From assembly GCA_964417895.1 (NCBI GenBank), contig CAYQJS010000024.1, positions 1 to 64,000 of the forward strand: 64,000 bases of DNA, in the 5' to 3' direction. The translations under genes were made by a program, and so were the position numbers. Position 1 is the stretch's first letter; each line of letters opens with the position of its first letter. Positions 41,116 through 49,610 of this stretch are shown here, piece by piece. The notes under the pieces were generated by a model. The model had not been told where the DNA came from. It was given only the letters and a program-made list of their open reading frames with translations, and did no database searches. The stretch is from CAYQJS01 sp964417895 (GTDB taxonomy: Bacteria > Chloroflexota > UBA6077 > SHYK01).

Positions 41116-42570
41116 CTACCGCAGTAGCCAGCCCCATTTCTCGCGCGTCTCGCGCTTGTACGCCGGGTCCGGCCCAATGGCGGGCGGAAACTGGTCGCGC
41201 CACTCGTAGGGCCTGCAGGCATCGATCAGCAGCCGCGAGTTGAAGCCCTTCTCAGCGGGATGAATCGCGGAGTCAAGCGGGCCGCTCCATGCCCGCTTGA
41301 TGATGTCGAGAGACCGCTCCGGATCCGACCGGGTGCACACTGCCCACATCACCTCGTCCAGGTCGGTTACATCGACATCGTCGTCCACCACGATGACGAG
41401 GCGGCCGAGGTAGGCGCCTGCTCGGCACATCGCCGCGACGTGAAGCGCCTGACGCGCGTGACCCGGATAGCGTTGCTTGATCGCGACGACATTCAGCAAC
41501 CTGGTCCCGCCAACACCATGGCACCAGACGGCGGCCACGTCCGGTACGCCCGCCCGGCGGATCTCCCGTCGGAGCAACGCTGAGCTGAGGTACACGCGAT
41601 AGCGGTGGGCCTCATACGGCGGCTTCTCTGGGGGGCAGCCGAGGATGATGGGATCGTTGCGGTAGTAGACCGCTTTGACGTCGACCACGGGCTCCTGCCT
41701 TGAACCACTAGCGTAGTACCCGGTCCATTCGCCGAACGGGCCCTCCATCAAAGTGTTGTTCGGCCACGCGAAGCCCTCGATCACGATGTCCGAGTGCGCA
41801 GGGAACGGCAGCCCGGTGTACTTGCCGCGAATCGCCTCGATTGGCTCGCCGCGAAGCCCACCGACCCACTCCAGCTCGTTGACGTTCGGCGCGATCTCGA
41901 TGCCGGCGGCGAGGAAGAACACAGGGTCCCCACCGACGACCATCACCACCGGCATTGGCTCATTGCGCGCGAAGTACTTGTCGCGGTGAATGCGGCCGTG
42001 CTTCCCCGGCGAGATGTAGAGGCCGACCTGCTTCTCGTTGTGGATCATGACGCGATACGTGCCGGTGTTCACCCAGTCGCTGTCGGGGTCCTTCGTGACG
42101 TCGACGCAACCCGTCCCGATGTAACGGCCGCCATCTATCGGGTGCCACTTGGGCGTTGGGAACTTCAGGACGTTGACGTTATCGCCCTCATCGACGTTCT
42201 CCATGATTGGGCCGTCGTCCACATATCGCACCGGCAGCGGCCGCATGGCGTCCATCTGGTTCTCGAACCAATCCATCAGGCCCTCGGTGGTGATCTTGGG
42301 ATCGAGCCCGAGGGTAATGGCAAGGCGGGACCGCTCACTCGTGGCGTTGATCAGCACCCGAAAGCCCTTCGGGTAACCCGGGATCTCGTCGCAGATCGCA
42401 GCGGGCGCGCCATCGGTGTGGACGAGCATCTCGGCGATGCGGCCAATATCCTCTTCCCAGGTCGCGCCGCGCACAGTCCGAAGCTCGCCGATAGCCTCGA
42501 CGCGCCCGAGCCATTCCCGAAGTCCGTTGTAGGACTGCACGCCGGTCGGCCGCTCCACGATATCGACCAT
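41116..42570 (-). CDS. UbiD-family prenylated-FMN decarboxylase
   Basis: 484 residues. UbiD landmarks: VNTGTYRVMIHNEKQVGLYI (substrate/cofactor Arg), SPGKHGRIHRDKYF (metal His) and MEGPFGEWTGYYA with the catalytic Glu pair. LVIVVDDDVDVTDLDEVMWA and TRSDPERSLDIIKRAWSGPL also match the family. ATG 42570 is favoured by GGAGGGTG just upstream. Compared with the UbiD at 14954-16540 it is shorter and clearly a different subfamily. It lies in the middle of a six-gene operon with bicupin, MetE-like, methyltransferase, aldolase and MFS genes. Confidence 0.88.
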   Translation of the reverse strand: MVDIVERPTGVQSYNGLREWLGRVEAIGELRTVRGATWEEDIGRIAEMLVHTDGAPAAICDEIPGYPKGFRVLINATSERSRLAITLGLDPKITTEGLMDWFENQMDAMRPLPVRYVDDGPIMENVDEGDNVNVLKFPTPKWHPIDGGRYIGTGCVDVTKDPDSDWVNTGTYRVMIHNEKQVGLYISPGKHGRIHRDKYFARNEPMPVVMVVGGDPVFFLAAGIEIAPNVNELEWVGGLRGEPIEAIRGKYTGLPFPAHSDIVIEGFAWPNNTLMEGPFGEWTGYYASGSRQEPVVDVKAVYYRNDPIILGCPPEKPPYEAHRYRVYLSSALLRREIRRAGVPDVAAVWCHGVGGTRLLNVVAIKQRYPGHARQALHVAAMCRAGAYLGRLVIVVDDDVDVTDLDEVMWAVCTRSDPERSLDIIKRAWSGPLDSAIHPAEKGFNSRLLIDACRPYEWRDQFPPAIGPDPAYKRETREKWGWLLR

Positions 42571-42612
42571 GGTCACCCTCCGCGACTGTCGTTGTGCTGA
42601 AAATCGCCCGCG

Positions 42613-43320
42613 TCAATCCGCGATGCGCGGCGCACCCTTAAAGCCTCCAAATATGGCCAGACGGAACTCACGCCAGAAGCAATCCACTGGCGCGAAACCA
42701 GCTTCGCGGAGCCATCCGAGCTGCTCGTCCACCGAGCCGGCGTAGTCGCGGATCGAGCGAATGCCCATCGAGTAACCCCCCTCCGCGTCGGCGCTGGCGC
42801 GCCGGTAGAGCGGCCAGAGGGCCTGGCTCGGCGCCCGCACGTAGTCGAGATTCATGAAGAACCCGCCCTCCGACATAAGCCCGAAGATCTCAGAATACAG
42901 AGCCCGGATGCGCAGGGGGTCCTCGAGGTTGTGAAGTGCGATGGTAGAGAGAGCGACGTCGACCTGGCCCTCAACCTGGCGACTCCAGTCTGGGGATTCG
43001 AGATCGGCCTGCACGAGTGTGAGTCGGTCCGTGAAGCGGTCCAGGCGGGCCCGTGCCCTCAGCACCATGGCCGGTGATCCATCGAGCACGAGGGCCTCAG
43101 CGTGGGGAAAGCGAGTGAGCAGCAGCTCATCCAGGGCGCCATCCCCAGCCGCGAGGTCGATGTACCGAAACGCTTCGCTCGGGGCCCGTGGCACGAGGGC
43201 GCGCACCATGGCGAACTGGCGCCTCCGCTCCGATGCGCGGTCCTCTTGCCGACGCAGCCAGTCGTCCACAAAAGCGTCGTCGAACCAGTCCTCGCGCTCC
43301 TGCTGCGTCGCCCGGCTCAC
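42613..43320 (-). CDS. Class I SAM-dependent methyltransferase
   Basis: 235 residues from the GTG at 43320. The SAM-binding motif is YIDLAAGDGALDELLLTRF. LVLDGSPAMVLRARARL, VQADLESPDW and VDVALSTIALHNLEDPLRIR follow in the usual order. A longer frame (to 43377) would overlap the aldolase gene. Substrate unknown; the position between aldolase and ubiD in a co-directional array suggests it modifies a pathway intermediate. Confidence 0.8.
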   Translation of the reverse strand: MSRATQQEREDWFDDAFVDDWLRRQEDRASERRRQFAMVRALVPRAPSEAFRYIDLAAGDGALDELLLTRFPHAEALVLDGSPAMVLRARARLDRFTDRLTLVQADLESPDWSRQVEGQVDVALSTIALHNLEDPLRIRALYSEIFGLMSEGGFFMNLDYVRAPSQALWPLYRRASADAEGGYSMGIRSIRDYAGSVDEQLGWLREAGFAPVDCFWREFRLAIFGGFKGAPRIAD

Positions 43321-43351
43321 GGCTGTCGTTCCGCCAAGAAGGCTGCGGCGA

Positions 43352-44275
43352 TCACCGTCGTGCGACGGCAGGAGCAAGCACTCCCGCCTCCTCGAGCATG
43401 ATTTCCTGGATGCGGCGGGTCAGGGCGAGCGCCTGTGCGTAGGGGCGCTGCCAGACGTTCCGCCCGAAGATGATGCCTGTAGCGCCCGCGCGCACGGACA
43501 ATCGGGCCTTGGCCAGCACATCTTCCTCGTCGACGCGGGAGCCGCCCGAGACGAGCACCGGGGTTCGGCCGGCGGCCCGCACCACCCGTCGTACGGCCTC
43601 CTCTTCATCGAAAACAGCCGTGTTGTACGGCTTGGGTGTCTGGCGCGCCTTCTCGAGATCGAGCTCCGGCAGGTTGACTTTTACGACGTCGGCGCCGAGC
43701 TCCATGGCAACGCGCGCCGCGTACTCGATGGCCCAGGAGGTGAGCTGCCCACCTTTCGCGTTTATGGACTTACCCCTCGGATACGACCACACGATGAGCG
43801 GCATCCCCAGCCGATTGGCCTCCTGACGAACGTTCGCGAGCTGCTGGAAATCGCGGTCCTGTGCGGGCGAGCCCACGTAGAGCGTATAGCCCACGGCGTC
43901 GGCTCCCAGGCGGACGGCGTCTTCCACGGAGGCATTCAAAGGGCTCAGCGCTTCGTCGTCGGAGGGAATCTCCGTCTTCCCGTTCAGCTTGAGGACCAGG
44001 GGGACCCGGCCCGCGTAGCGGCCAATGTGCTTCTCGGCGGGGCCGATCTGCAGGACGATCGCGGAAAAGTTGCCCTCCTCGGCAAGACGGAGCTCAAACT
44101 CAGGGTCGGCGGAGTCCGGATTGTCGAAGAAGTCTCGGGGCCCGTGTTCGAGCCCCTGGTCGACAGGCAGGAACATGCCCAGGCCGCCACCGGGTCCATG
44201 GCGGTGGAGCAGCCGATACAGCCGAGCGCGTTTGCCCGGAGCCAGATCGAGGTCGTCGAGGGTGTAGGGCGGCAT
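43352..44275 (-). CDS. Class I (archaeal-type, DhnA/LacD-like) fructose-bisphosphate aldolase family
   Basis: 307 residues. GMFLPVDQGLEHGPRDFFDN matches the N-terminal loop of archaeal-type class I aldolases. SVEDAVRLGADAVGYTLYVG follows, the Schiff-base Lys is in MELGADVVKVNLPE, and the phosphate loop is TPVLVSGGSRVDEEDVLAKA with GIIFGRNVWQRP. It could act in sugar metabolism or as a retro-aldol step of the adjacent catabolic genes. First gene of the tight array 44275-37660. Confidence 0.87.
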   Translation of the reverse strand: MPPYTLDDLDLAPGKRARLYRLLHRHGPGGGLGMFLPVDQGLEHGPRDFFDNPDSADPEFELRLAEEGNFSAIVLQIGPAEKHIGRYAGRVPLVLKLNGKTEIPSDDEALSPLNASVEDAVRLGADAVGYTLYVGSPAQDRDFQQLANVRQEANRLGMPLIVWSYPRGKSINAKGGQLTSWAIEYAARVAMELGADVVKVNLPELDLEKARQTPKPYNTAVFDEEEAVRRVVRAAGRTPVLVSGGSRVDEEDVLAKARLSVRAGATGIIFGRNVWQRPYAQALALTRRIQEIMLEEAGVLAPAVARR

Positions 44276-44316
44276 CTGGCACTCACCTCCGCGGTTTGGG
44301 TCATTATAGGTCGGCT

Positions 44317-44730
44317 TCAGAACGTGAGAACCGCGGCGGCCCCCGCCATGTCTTCGGCGAGGAACGCGACCAGCCCGCGCGATCCATGGATGGCGGGGAT
44401 GAGGTCGCGCGCCTCCAGGCCCCAGATATAGAGCGATGAGGAGCAGGCATACAATCGGACGTCACCCGCTGCGGCCAGTGCTTCCAGCAGCGCGTCGACG
44501 GGCTGCGCCGGAGACTGGCGTAAGCCAGGCGCGGTGGCGGCTCCCCCTGATCCCGGAGCGCGCGGAGCATCGACTCTCGCGATGGCGGGAATGCTCTCGT
44601 CGCGGAAGAAGACCCGCACCGGTGTGCCCGATCGCGCGGCTTCGCTGCACACTCGCACCATCTCCTGCATCAGCTCCGGGTCGCCGCTGGTGACGATCGC
44701 CGCGAGTTGTCGGGGTTGCGTCAGCACCAT
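44317..44730 (-). CDS. DsrE/DsrF-like protein
   Basis: 137 residues, Rossmann-like DsrE fold. The N-terminal segment is QLAAIVTSGDPELMQEMVRV. A conserved Cys lies in VRLYACSSSLYIWGLEARDL, as in sulfur-relay DsrE/TusD proteins, and the protein ends in LVAFLAEDMAGAAAVLTF. It overlaps the next upstream DsrE-like gene by 10 bases. DsrE-type proteins carry or sense sulfane sulfur; here a peroxiredoxin-like gene is the third partner. Confidence 0.7.
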   Translation of the reverse strand: MVLTQPRQLAAIVTSGDPELMQEMVRVCSEAARSGTPVRVFFRDESIPAIARVDAPRAPGSGGAATAPGLRQSPAQPVDALLEALAAAGDVRLYACSSSLYIWGLEARDLIPAIHGSRGLVAFLAEDMAGAAAVLTF

Positions 44731-45032
44731 TGCGCGGTGACGCCGGGCGTCGTGAGAAGGTCAGCGAGGGCGTCGTGTGAGACGCGTTCGAACCCGAGGC
44801 TGTCAAGCTCCGGAGCAGTCTCATCGGCAGCGACCAGCAGCCGAACGCCCGCCGTCGCCAGAGGCGCCAGGAACGGGCCGCCGTCCGTGGCGAGCGCGCA
44901 CAGCGCATCGTCCGTAAAGACCACGCTCACCTCGTGTTGGCGGCGCTGTAATCCCAGGGCTATCCGGAGCGTGTAGATCGCGGATGGGTGGCTCGTAGGG
45001 TCGCGTGTGATAACGAAGAGGTGGCGTTCCAT
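44721..45032 (-). CDS. DsrE/DsrF-like protein, second copy
   Basis: 103 residues. MERHLFVITRDPTSHPSAIY and QHEVSVVFTDDALCALATDG give the DsrE-like fold; Cys residues are in ALCAL and at the very C-terminus (TAQWC). Its ATG follows the TAA of the peroxiredoxin-like gene with no gap, and its 3' end overlaps the next DsrE gene, so all three are made together. Two DsrE-type subunits side by side resemble TusCD/DsrEF heteromers, but no DsrH/TusB-like third subunit is seen. Confidence 0.6.
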   Translation of the reverse strand: MERHLFVITRDPTSHPSAIYTLRIALGLQRRQHEVSVVFTDDALCALATDGGPFLAPLATAGVRLLVAADETAPELDSLGFERVSHDALADLLTTPGVTAQWC

Positions 45033-45842
45033 TTAGATTGGCCCGGTTCCCTCGCGTTCGCCCTGCGGCGGCATCGGCCCCCGGGGCCTCCGGCGCCGCG
45101 GGGCGGCTCGCTGGACAGCGGTCAGCGGAGCGGCCGCGTCCTCCAGGTCATCGTCCGGTGGCTCCGGGAAACCCGCGGCCTCCATTGGCGCGAACTCGGC
45201 ATCGGCGTGGGACGGCGTGCTGTCGCTATCTGGCAACCCGCCCGGCGTCGACGGTTCGGCAGGCGGGCCCGCGGGCTGCTCGTCGAGCCATATCTCACCC
45301 TCAGCAGGGAACGGCCCTGGCTCGGCCGCCTCCGCGGCGGCAGCGCGGACGAGCCAGGTTGCCAGGCGAATGAGGCCGTCCGCTTCGGGGAGGTCGCCGT
45401 CTCCAGCGCCCACGTAAACGAAACGCAGCAGGCCCGCGCGGTCGATGACGAACACGGAGGGGACGGTGACGCCGATCCCATCGCGCGAGAACGCGCGATA
45501 GACTCCATAGTCGCGGGCAACGCTTCGGCGTTCGTCGGCCAGGACAGGGAATGGATAGGGTCGAGCGGCGAGTCCCAGTCGTAGGCGTCGGAGGTCCTGA
45601 GTTACCACCACGAGGAGGGCGATACCTGCCAGCTGCAAGCGCTCGTAGGTCGCAGCCAGCTCCGCGAACTGGCTGCGCGTAGCGGGGGACCAAGAGCCCG
45701 GCGAGAAGACGAGAAGGACGGCGGCGTGTCCGAGGGCATCTGACAGGCGCACCAGATCCCCACGAATCTCGGGAAGCTCGAAGGGAGGGGCTACGTCACC
45801 AATGCGGAGGGTCGTGGACACGAGGCGCGACATCGCCAGCAA
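45033..45842 (-). CDS. AhpC/TSA (peroxiredoxin-fold) protein without any cysteine
   Basis: 269 residues. The thioredoxin-fold core (residues about 12-160) begins RIGDVAPPFELPEIRGDLVR and continues to GVTVPSVFVIDRAGLLRFVY. The peroxidatic-Cys loop reads VFSPGSWSPATRSQFAEL: the Cys expected after SP is Ala, and the entire protein contains no Cys. The C-terminal 100 residues are a disordered Pro/Glu-rich tail ending in a run of Arg. It cannot work as a thiol peroxidase, so a structural, regulatory or partner-dependent role with the two DsrE-like proteins is likely (inference). The start (TTG 45842 or ATG 45833) is uncertain. Confidence 0.8.
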   Translation of the reverse strand: MLAMSRLVSTTLRIGDVAPPFELPEIRGDLVRLSDALGHAAVLLVFSPGSWSPATRSQFAELAATYERLQLAGIALLVVVTQDLRRLRLGLAARPYPFPVLADERRSVARDYGVYRAFSRDGIGVTVPSVFVIDRAGLLRFVYVGAGDGDLPEADGLIRLATWLVRAAAAEAAEPGPFPAEGEIWLDEQPAGPPAEPSTPGGLPDSDSTPSHADAEFAPMEAAGFPEPPDDDLEDAAAPLTAVQRAAPRRRRPRGPMPPQGEREGTGPI

Positions 45843-45899
45843 CAGCTCCCGGCGTGCGGTCGGCGCATTGTAGCCAGCGAGGACTCGGGAGCGCGAGGT

Positions 45900-46667
45900 T
45901 TACCCCTCGATACTCAGCTGATGGCGCAGCGACGCGATTTCGGCATCGAGGGGGCCGATCCCCTCGAAGCTGTCCCCGGCCAGCTTGTAGCCGCGGGCGA
46001 TGTACAACTCTGCCAGGCGGGCGCCCGACGGCCCCGGTCGGCCAGCGGCGTCTATAAGCTCTCTCGCCTGGTACTTTTCGGGGAGGTACGCCGCGATCGC
46101 TCGCATCTCAGCCCGCGTCGCCTCGGCGAGCGACCGGTCGTTCCCTTCGAGGGCATACCGGAGCCGTCCCACCTGCCGAGACAACTCTTCCAGACGCTCC
46201 GCCTCCGAGAGCACGCTGTAGAGCAGAGCGGAGGCCTCTGTTAGGTCGCCCGCCGGAGCCTCTGGCTCGAGCTCAGGCATGTGAGACAGCGCGTACTGGT
46301 AGGCGCGCGCATATGCGTCGCCTATCTCGGCGACTCTTACCATTAGGGAGCCTACATCGTCGGATGCCTCCGTTCCACCGACCAGAATATCGTCGCCTCG
46401 CCGCCGCGCCAGACGGCGCAGCTCGCGCAGCTCCAGCTGCTCGGGAACTGGCGGCACAGGAAGGAACGCAGCCTGCGCCAGGAGGCCTGCTGAGCCCAGG
46501 CTTGAGGCAAGCAATGGTGGCACGTAACGGCTGAAATCGATTGCCACCGGAGGGACGACGATGTACGTGGCGGCGACAGCGGGGTCGCCGACCCTAACGG
46601 TGAAGTAAAGGAACGCGTGTCCCACGGGCTCGGCGGGGTTTCCCAATTCGTAAACGAGGTCCGGCAT
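45900..46667 (-). CDS. Hypothetical protein, 255 residues
   Basis: Not recognised. An N-terminal beta-rich part (MPDLVYELGNPAEPVGHAFL, ATYIVVPPVAIDFSRYVPPL) is followed by a long helical region with Ala/Glu/Arg heptads (SEAERLEELSRQVGRLRYAL, ARLAELYIARGYKLAGDS). No signal peptide is obvious. It is encoded alone, 57 bases upstream of the peroxiredoxin-like gene on the same strand, and could be the first gene of that operon. Codon use is typical of the window. Confidence 0.6.
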   Translation of the reverse strand: MPDLVYELGNPAEPVGHAFLYFTVRVGDPAVAATYIVVPPVAIDFSRYVPPLLASSLGSAGLLAQAAFLPVPPVPEQLELRELRRLARRRGDDILVGGTEASDDVGSLMVRVAEIGDAYARAYQYALSHMPELEPEAPAGDLTEASALLYSVLSEAERLEELSRQVGRLRYALEGNDRSLAEATRAEMRAIAAYLPEKYQARELIDAAGRPGPSGARLAELYIARGYKLAGDSFEGIGPLDAEIASLRHQLSIEG

Positions 46668-46787
46668 TCAGCGCCTCCCCCGACATTCTAGTGGCCGGCG
46701 CCGCTCGGGGTGAGCCAGTTCGAAGCAACCGGCGCACGGTTCAGGTCCGAGGCGGAGCTGTTCGAAGGCTCAGGACGAGCGGTTGCG

Positions 46788-47471
46788 TCAGAGCACGGTC
46801 AGTTTCCAGAAAACCCGGCAGAGCCAGCCGCTCGGAACTCGACGTTCCAGCGACTCGAAGGCCTGCTCCAAGACGAGCGGCGCGAGCCGGTAAAGATAGG
46901 GGGAAAACAGGAAGCAGCCGTCGGCTCGGTCGATCCGCAGGCCAACGGTGGCGGCGGTCTCCGCGACACGACGGCGCGAGTGGATGTGGACGCGCCCTCC
47001 CCAAGCTCGCGCCCCGAACGCGATGGCGGCGCGCGGGCTCCACGTGTACGTGTCGAGCACCAGTGATCCACCAGGCATCGTGACTCGCCGCATCTCCTCG
47101 AGCAGGCTTCCAAGCTCCGGGTAGTGGAAAGCGAGTCGCAAGGCGGCGACGGCTGCAAAAGAGTCGTCGGCGAATGGTGTCAAGAAGGCGTTCCCGATGG
47201 CCACGCGGACCGTCCTGGCGGCGATCGCCGCCATTTGAGGCGACGCGTCCAGACCCAGCACTGACTGCCCGCGAGCCGCAATCGCGTGGGCGAGCCGGCC
47301 TGTCCCGCATGCCAGGTCGAGCACGTTCCCGACCGGAGGAATCATGTCGAGCGCCAGTCCGATCTCCCGCGCGCTCACGCGCGAGCCACTGGGTCCCCCG
47401 AATCGCTGCTCGTCGTAGCCGGACGCGATCTCAGGTTGGCTGTAAAAAACGCGCTTGTTCGTAGACACCAA
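46788..47471 (-). CDS. Class I SAM-dependent methyltransferase (ubiE/Methyltransf_11-like)
   Basis: 227 residues. The SAM motif is VLDLACGTGRLAHAIAARG. VLGLDASPQMAAIAAR, the post-I segment VAIGNAFLTPFADDSFAAVA and MPGGSLVLDTYTW follow. Its 5' end overlaps the glycosyltransferase upstream by 41 bases in a different frame, so it is the last gene of the four-gene envelope operon (51647-46788). It probably methylates a sugar or lipid-linked product (inference). Confidence 0.8.
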   Translation of the reverse strand: MVSTNKRVFYSQPEIASGYDEQRFGGPSGSRVSAREIGLALDMIPPVGNVLDLACGTGRLAHAIAARGQSVLGLDASPQMAAIAARTVRVAIGNAFLTPFADDSFAAVAALRLAFHYPELGSLLEEMRRVTMPGGSLVLDTYTWSPRAAIAFGARAWGGRVHIHSRRRVAETAATVGLRIDRADGCFLFSPYLYRLAPLVLEQAFESLERRVPSGWLCRVFWKLTVL

Positions 47472-48606
47472 CGTAGTCCTGTATCAGACGCTCGGGACTG
47501 AAGCGCTCGGCCATCGCGATCCGCTGGGCCTCCACCAGTCGTTCGCCCACCGCGGGCTCACGCAGGAGCCGAATGATCTGTTGGGCCAGATCGCTCGCGC
47601 TTCCAACGCGCGCTAGGAGCGCCGTACGTCCATTCTCTGTCAGGTCGACGAGTAGCGGCAAGTCCGTGGTCACGAGGGGCACGCCGACCGTCATGGCCTC
47701 GAGCACCGTTCCGGGATAGGCCGCCTGGCCGATCGAAAAGCGATAGGGCAGGGCCACGACGTCCACGCCCGAGAAGAGTTGGCCCACGTCGACGCGGCCT
47801 AGCTCGGCCACCCGGTCGGCGATACCGGCTCGGGCGATCGCAGCGCGGACCGCGCTTCTGTCGCCGATTCCGCTCCACGCGATCACCAGGCGGGCGTCTG
47901 GGACAGCGCGCAGGATATGTGGGAATGCGTCGATCAAGACGTCATGGCCCTTGACGTCATGAAAGTGGCCGACGAACCCGACAAGAGGTCCCGCGGGCAA
48001 GCCCAGCGCCGTGCGGGCCTCGTTGCTCGGCGACCGCCTGAGCTTGGCGCTGTCTATGAGGTTGGGAATCACGTGAACGCGCGAACGCTCGTGACCCAGC
48101 GACAGTAGCTCCCGCCGCTGCAGCTCGCTGCTGACTACGTAGCCCCCGGCCCGGCGCAAGGCGATCCGGGCCACCAACCCATTGTTGACGACAATGCGGG
48201 GAGCGTAGAAGGCCGGCGCGTAACGCAGCCGCGCTACCAACGCCGGGACGCTGGCCAGGTGGGCCTCGAAGCCCACGACCATGGGTCGACGGACCAGAAG
48301 ATAAACGAGGTCGGCGAGCGCGGTAAAGGCCGGAGTGGGAACGTTGAAGTGCAACACGTCACAACGACGGGCGGCGGCGACTACAGCAGAGACGATGCCC
48401 GCGACCCGGATGACCTTTGACCCGAGCGCCTGGCTGTCCCCGAAATCAATGGCCCAGCGGCGCTGCTGCCTTAAGTCATCCGGACGGAACGCTGAGACGA
48501 CCTGGACGGAGTGCCCGAGCGATTCGAGCCCGCCGCTGAGGGCGATGAGCGCCTCGATCTGCCCGCTCAGCATCCTGGGGTGGATCGAAGCGAGGCAGAT
48601 CCTCAC
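47431..48606 (-). CDS. GT4-family glycosyltransferase
   Basis: 391 residues, GT-B fold. The N-terminal Rossmann start is MRICLASIHPRMLSGQIEAL. VIPNLIDSAKLRRSPSNEAR and PLVGFVGHFHDVKGHDVLID follow. The nucleotide-sugar site is ALPYRFSIGQAAYPGTVLEAMTVG-like (AAYPGTVLEAMTVGVPLVTT), with the usual E-x7-E region altered to TVLEAM. It overlaps both its neighbours. The GTG start overlaps the stop of the LPG-synthase-like gene (GTGA). Acceptor unknown; likely an envelope glycolipid. Confidence 0.85.
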   Translation of the reverse strand: MRICLASIHPRMLSGQIEALIALSGGLESLGHSVQVVSAFRPDDLRQQRRWAIDFGDSQALGSKVIRVAGIVSAVVAAARRCDVLHFNVPTPAFTALADLVYLLVRRPMVVGFEAHLASVPALVARLRYAPAFYAPRIVVNNGLVARIALRRAGGYVVSSELQRRELLSLGHERSRVHVIPNLIDSAKLRRSPSNEARTALGLPAGPLVGFVGHFHDVKGHDVLIDAFPHILRAVPDARLVIAWSGIGDRSAVRAAIARAGIADRVAELGRVDVGQLFSGVDVVALPYRFSIGQAAYPGTVLEAMTVGVPLVTTDLPLLVDLTENGRTALLARVGSASDLAQQIIRLLREPAVGERLVEAQRIAMAERFSPERLIQDYVGVYEQARFLQPT

Positions 48607-49610
48607 CGCGCCGCGGGCCGGTCGCCAAAGACCTCAGAGCGGACCAGGAGAAACAGACCGATGGCGACCCACAGCCATAAGGTAAAGAATCTGGCGGCCA
48701 GCGTTCCGGCCAACGCCGCGGCGGGCGAAGCGCCGAAGCTGGCCAGCAGTACCGACATGCTGGCCTCCACTACCCCGATGCCGCCAGGAAGCATCGAGAG
48801 TCCGCCGAGGGCCCCGGACGAGTTCAGTGCAAAGACGCCGGCAAGCAACGGGATGTCGATCCCCAACGACCAGGCCGCGCACGCGAGCGCGATGCCGTCG
48901 CAGGCGCGGGCGACGACGCTGGCGGCGAGGTTTCCAGCGAGCACCCGGGCTTTCAGGACGTCGGCGCCCCCGGCCACGGCCTCGCCCAGCGCTGAGGCAG
49001 CGCGGCGCCCGAGAGCGCTCGTGCCCAAGGCTCGGAGAAGCAGCCGCGTGATCGCCTCGGGGCTGGTCGCGCGGAGGAACACAGCTAGGATCACGCCCCC
49101 GATGGCCACGATGATCAGCGTGCGCGCCGCGGTCGTGATGGATTCGGCAACGCCTGGCAGCACCGCCGCGGTCACGACGGCGAGGCCAGAGAAGGCGGCC
49201 GCGTCCATCATCTTCTCGAACAGAACGATGGGGGCCGTGCGCGCGGCCGCGAGTCCGGTGCGCTGCTCCATCAGGTAGCACTTATAGAGCTCGCCCACCT
49301 TCCCAGGGGTCATCGTGAGGCTGAACCCGATGAGCTGCGTGCGCAGGCTCGTCCGCAGTCGGGGTCTCGCTCCGGCTGCACGCACAAAGAAGTGCCAGCG
49401 CAGCGTCCGCAGGCCAAAGCTAATCGCGGCGAACCCCATCGCGAGGGTGAGCAGACTGACCTCAAAGTGCGCCATGCCGCCCTCATGGACTACTTGCCAC
49501 CAGAACGTGGCGGCGGCGAGCGCAAGGCTCGCCCCGACCCATAGGCAAGCGGCCCGGGCGACCCGCTGGGCTGGCGTTCGTCCCAGCCGAGCGACGAGAG
49601 AGAGGCTCAT
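48603..49610 (-). CDS. Lysylphosphatidylglycerol synthase TM-domain (UPF0104/AglD-like) protein
   Basis: 335 residues, about eight membrane spans. Family motifs are GFSLTMTPGKVGELYKCYLM and GLSMLPGGIGVVEASMSVLL. Without the soluble aminoacyl-transferase half, such proteins behave as flippase/accessory membrane components next to glycosyltransferases. The ATG follows the sulfatase-like TAG directly (TAGATG), and the stop overlaps the GT4 start. It fits a lipid-linked glycan pathway. Confidence 0.85.
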   Translation of the reverse strand: MSLSLVARLGRTPAQRVARAACLWVGASLALAAATFWWQVVHEGGMAHFEVSLLTLAMGFAAISFGLRTLRWHFFVRAAGARPRLRTSLRTQLIGFSLTMTPGKVGELYKCYLMEQRTGLAAARTAPIVLFEKMMDAAAFSGLAVVTAAVLPGVAESITTAARTLIIVAIGGVILAVFLRATSPEAITRLLLRALGTSALGRRAASALGEAVAGGADVLKARVLAGNLAASVVARACDGIALACAAWSLGIDIPLLAGVFALNSSGALGGLSMLPGGIGVVEASMSVLLASFGASPAAALAGTLAARFFTLWLWVAIGLFLLVRSEVFGDRPAAR

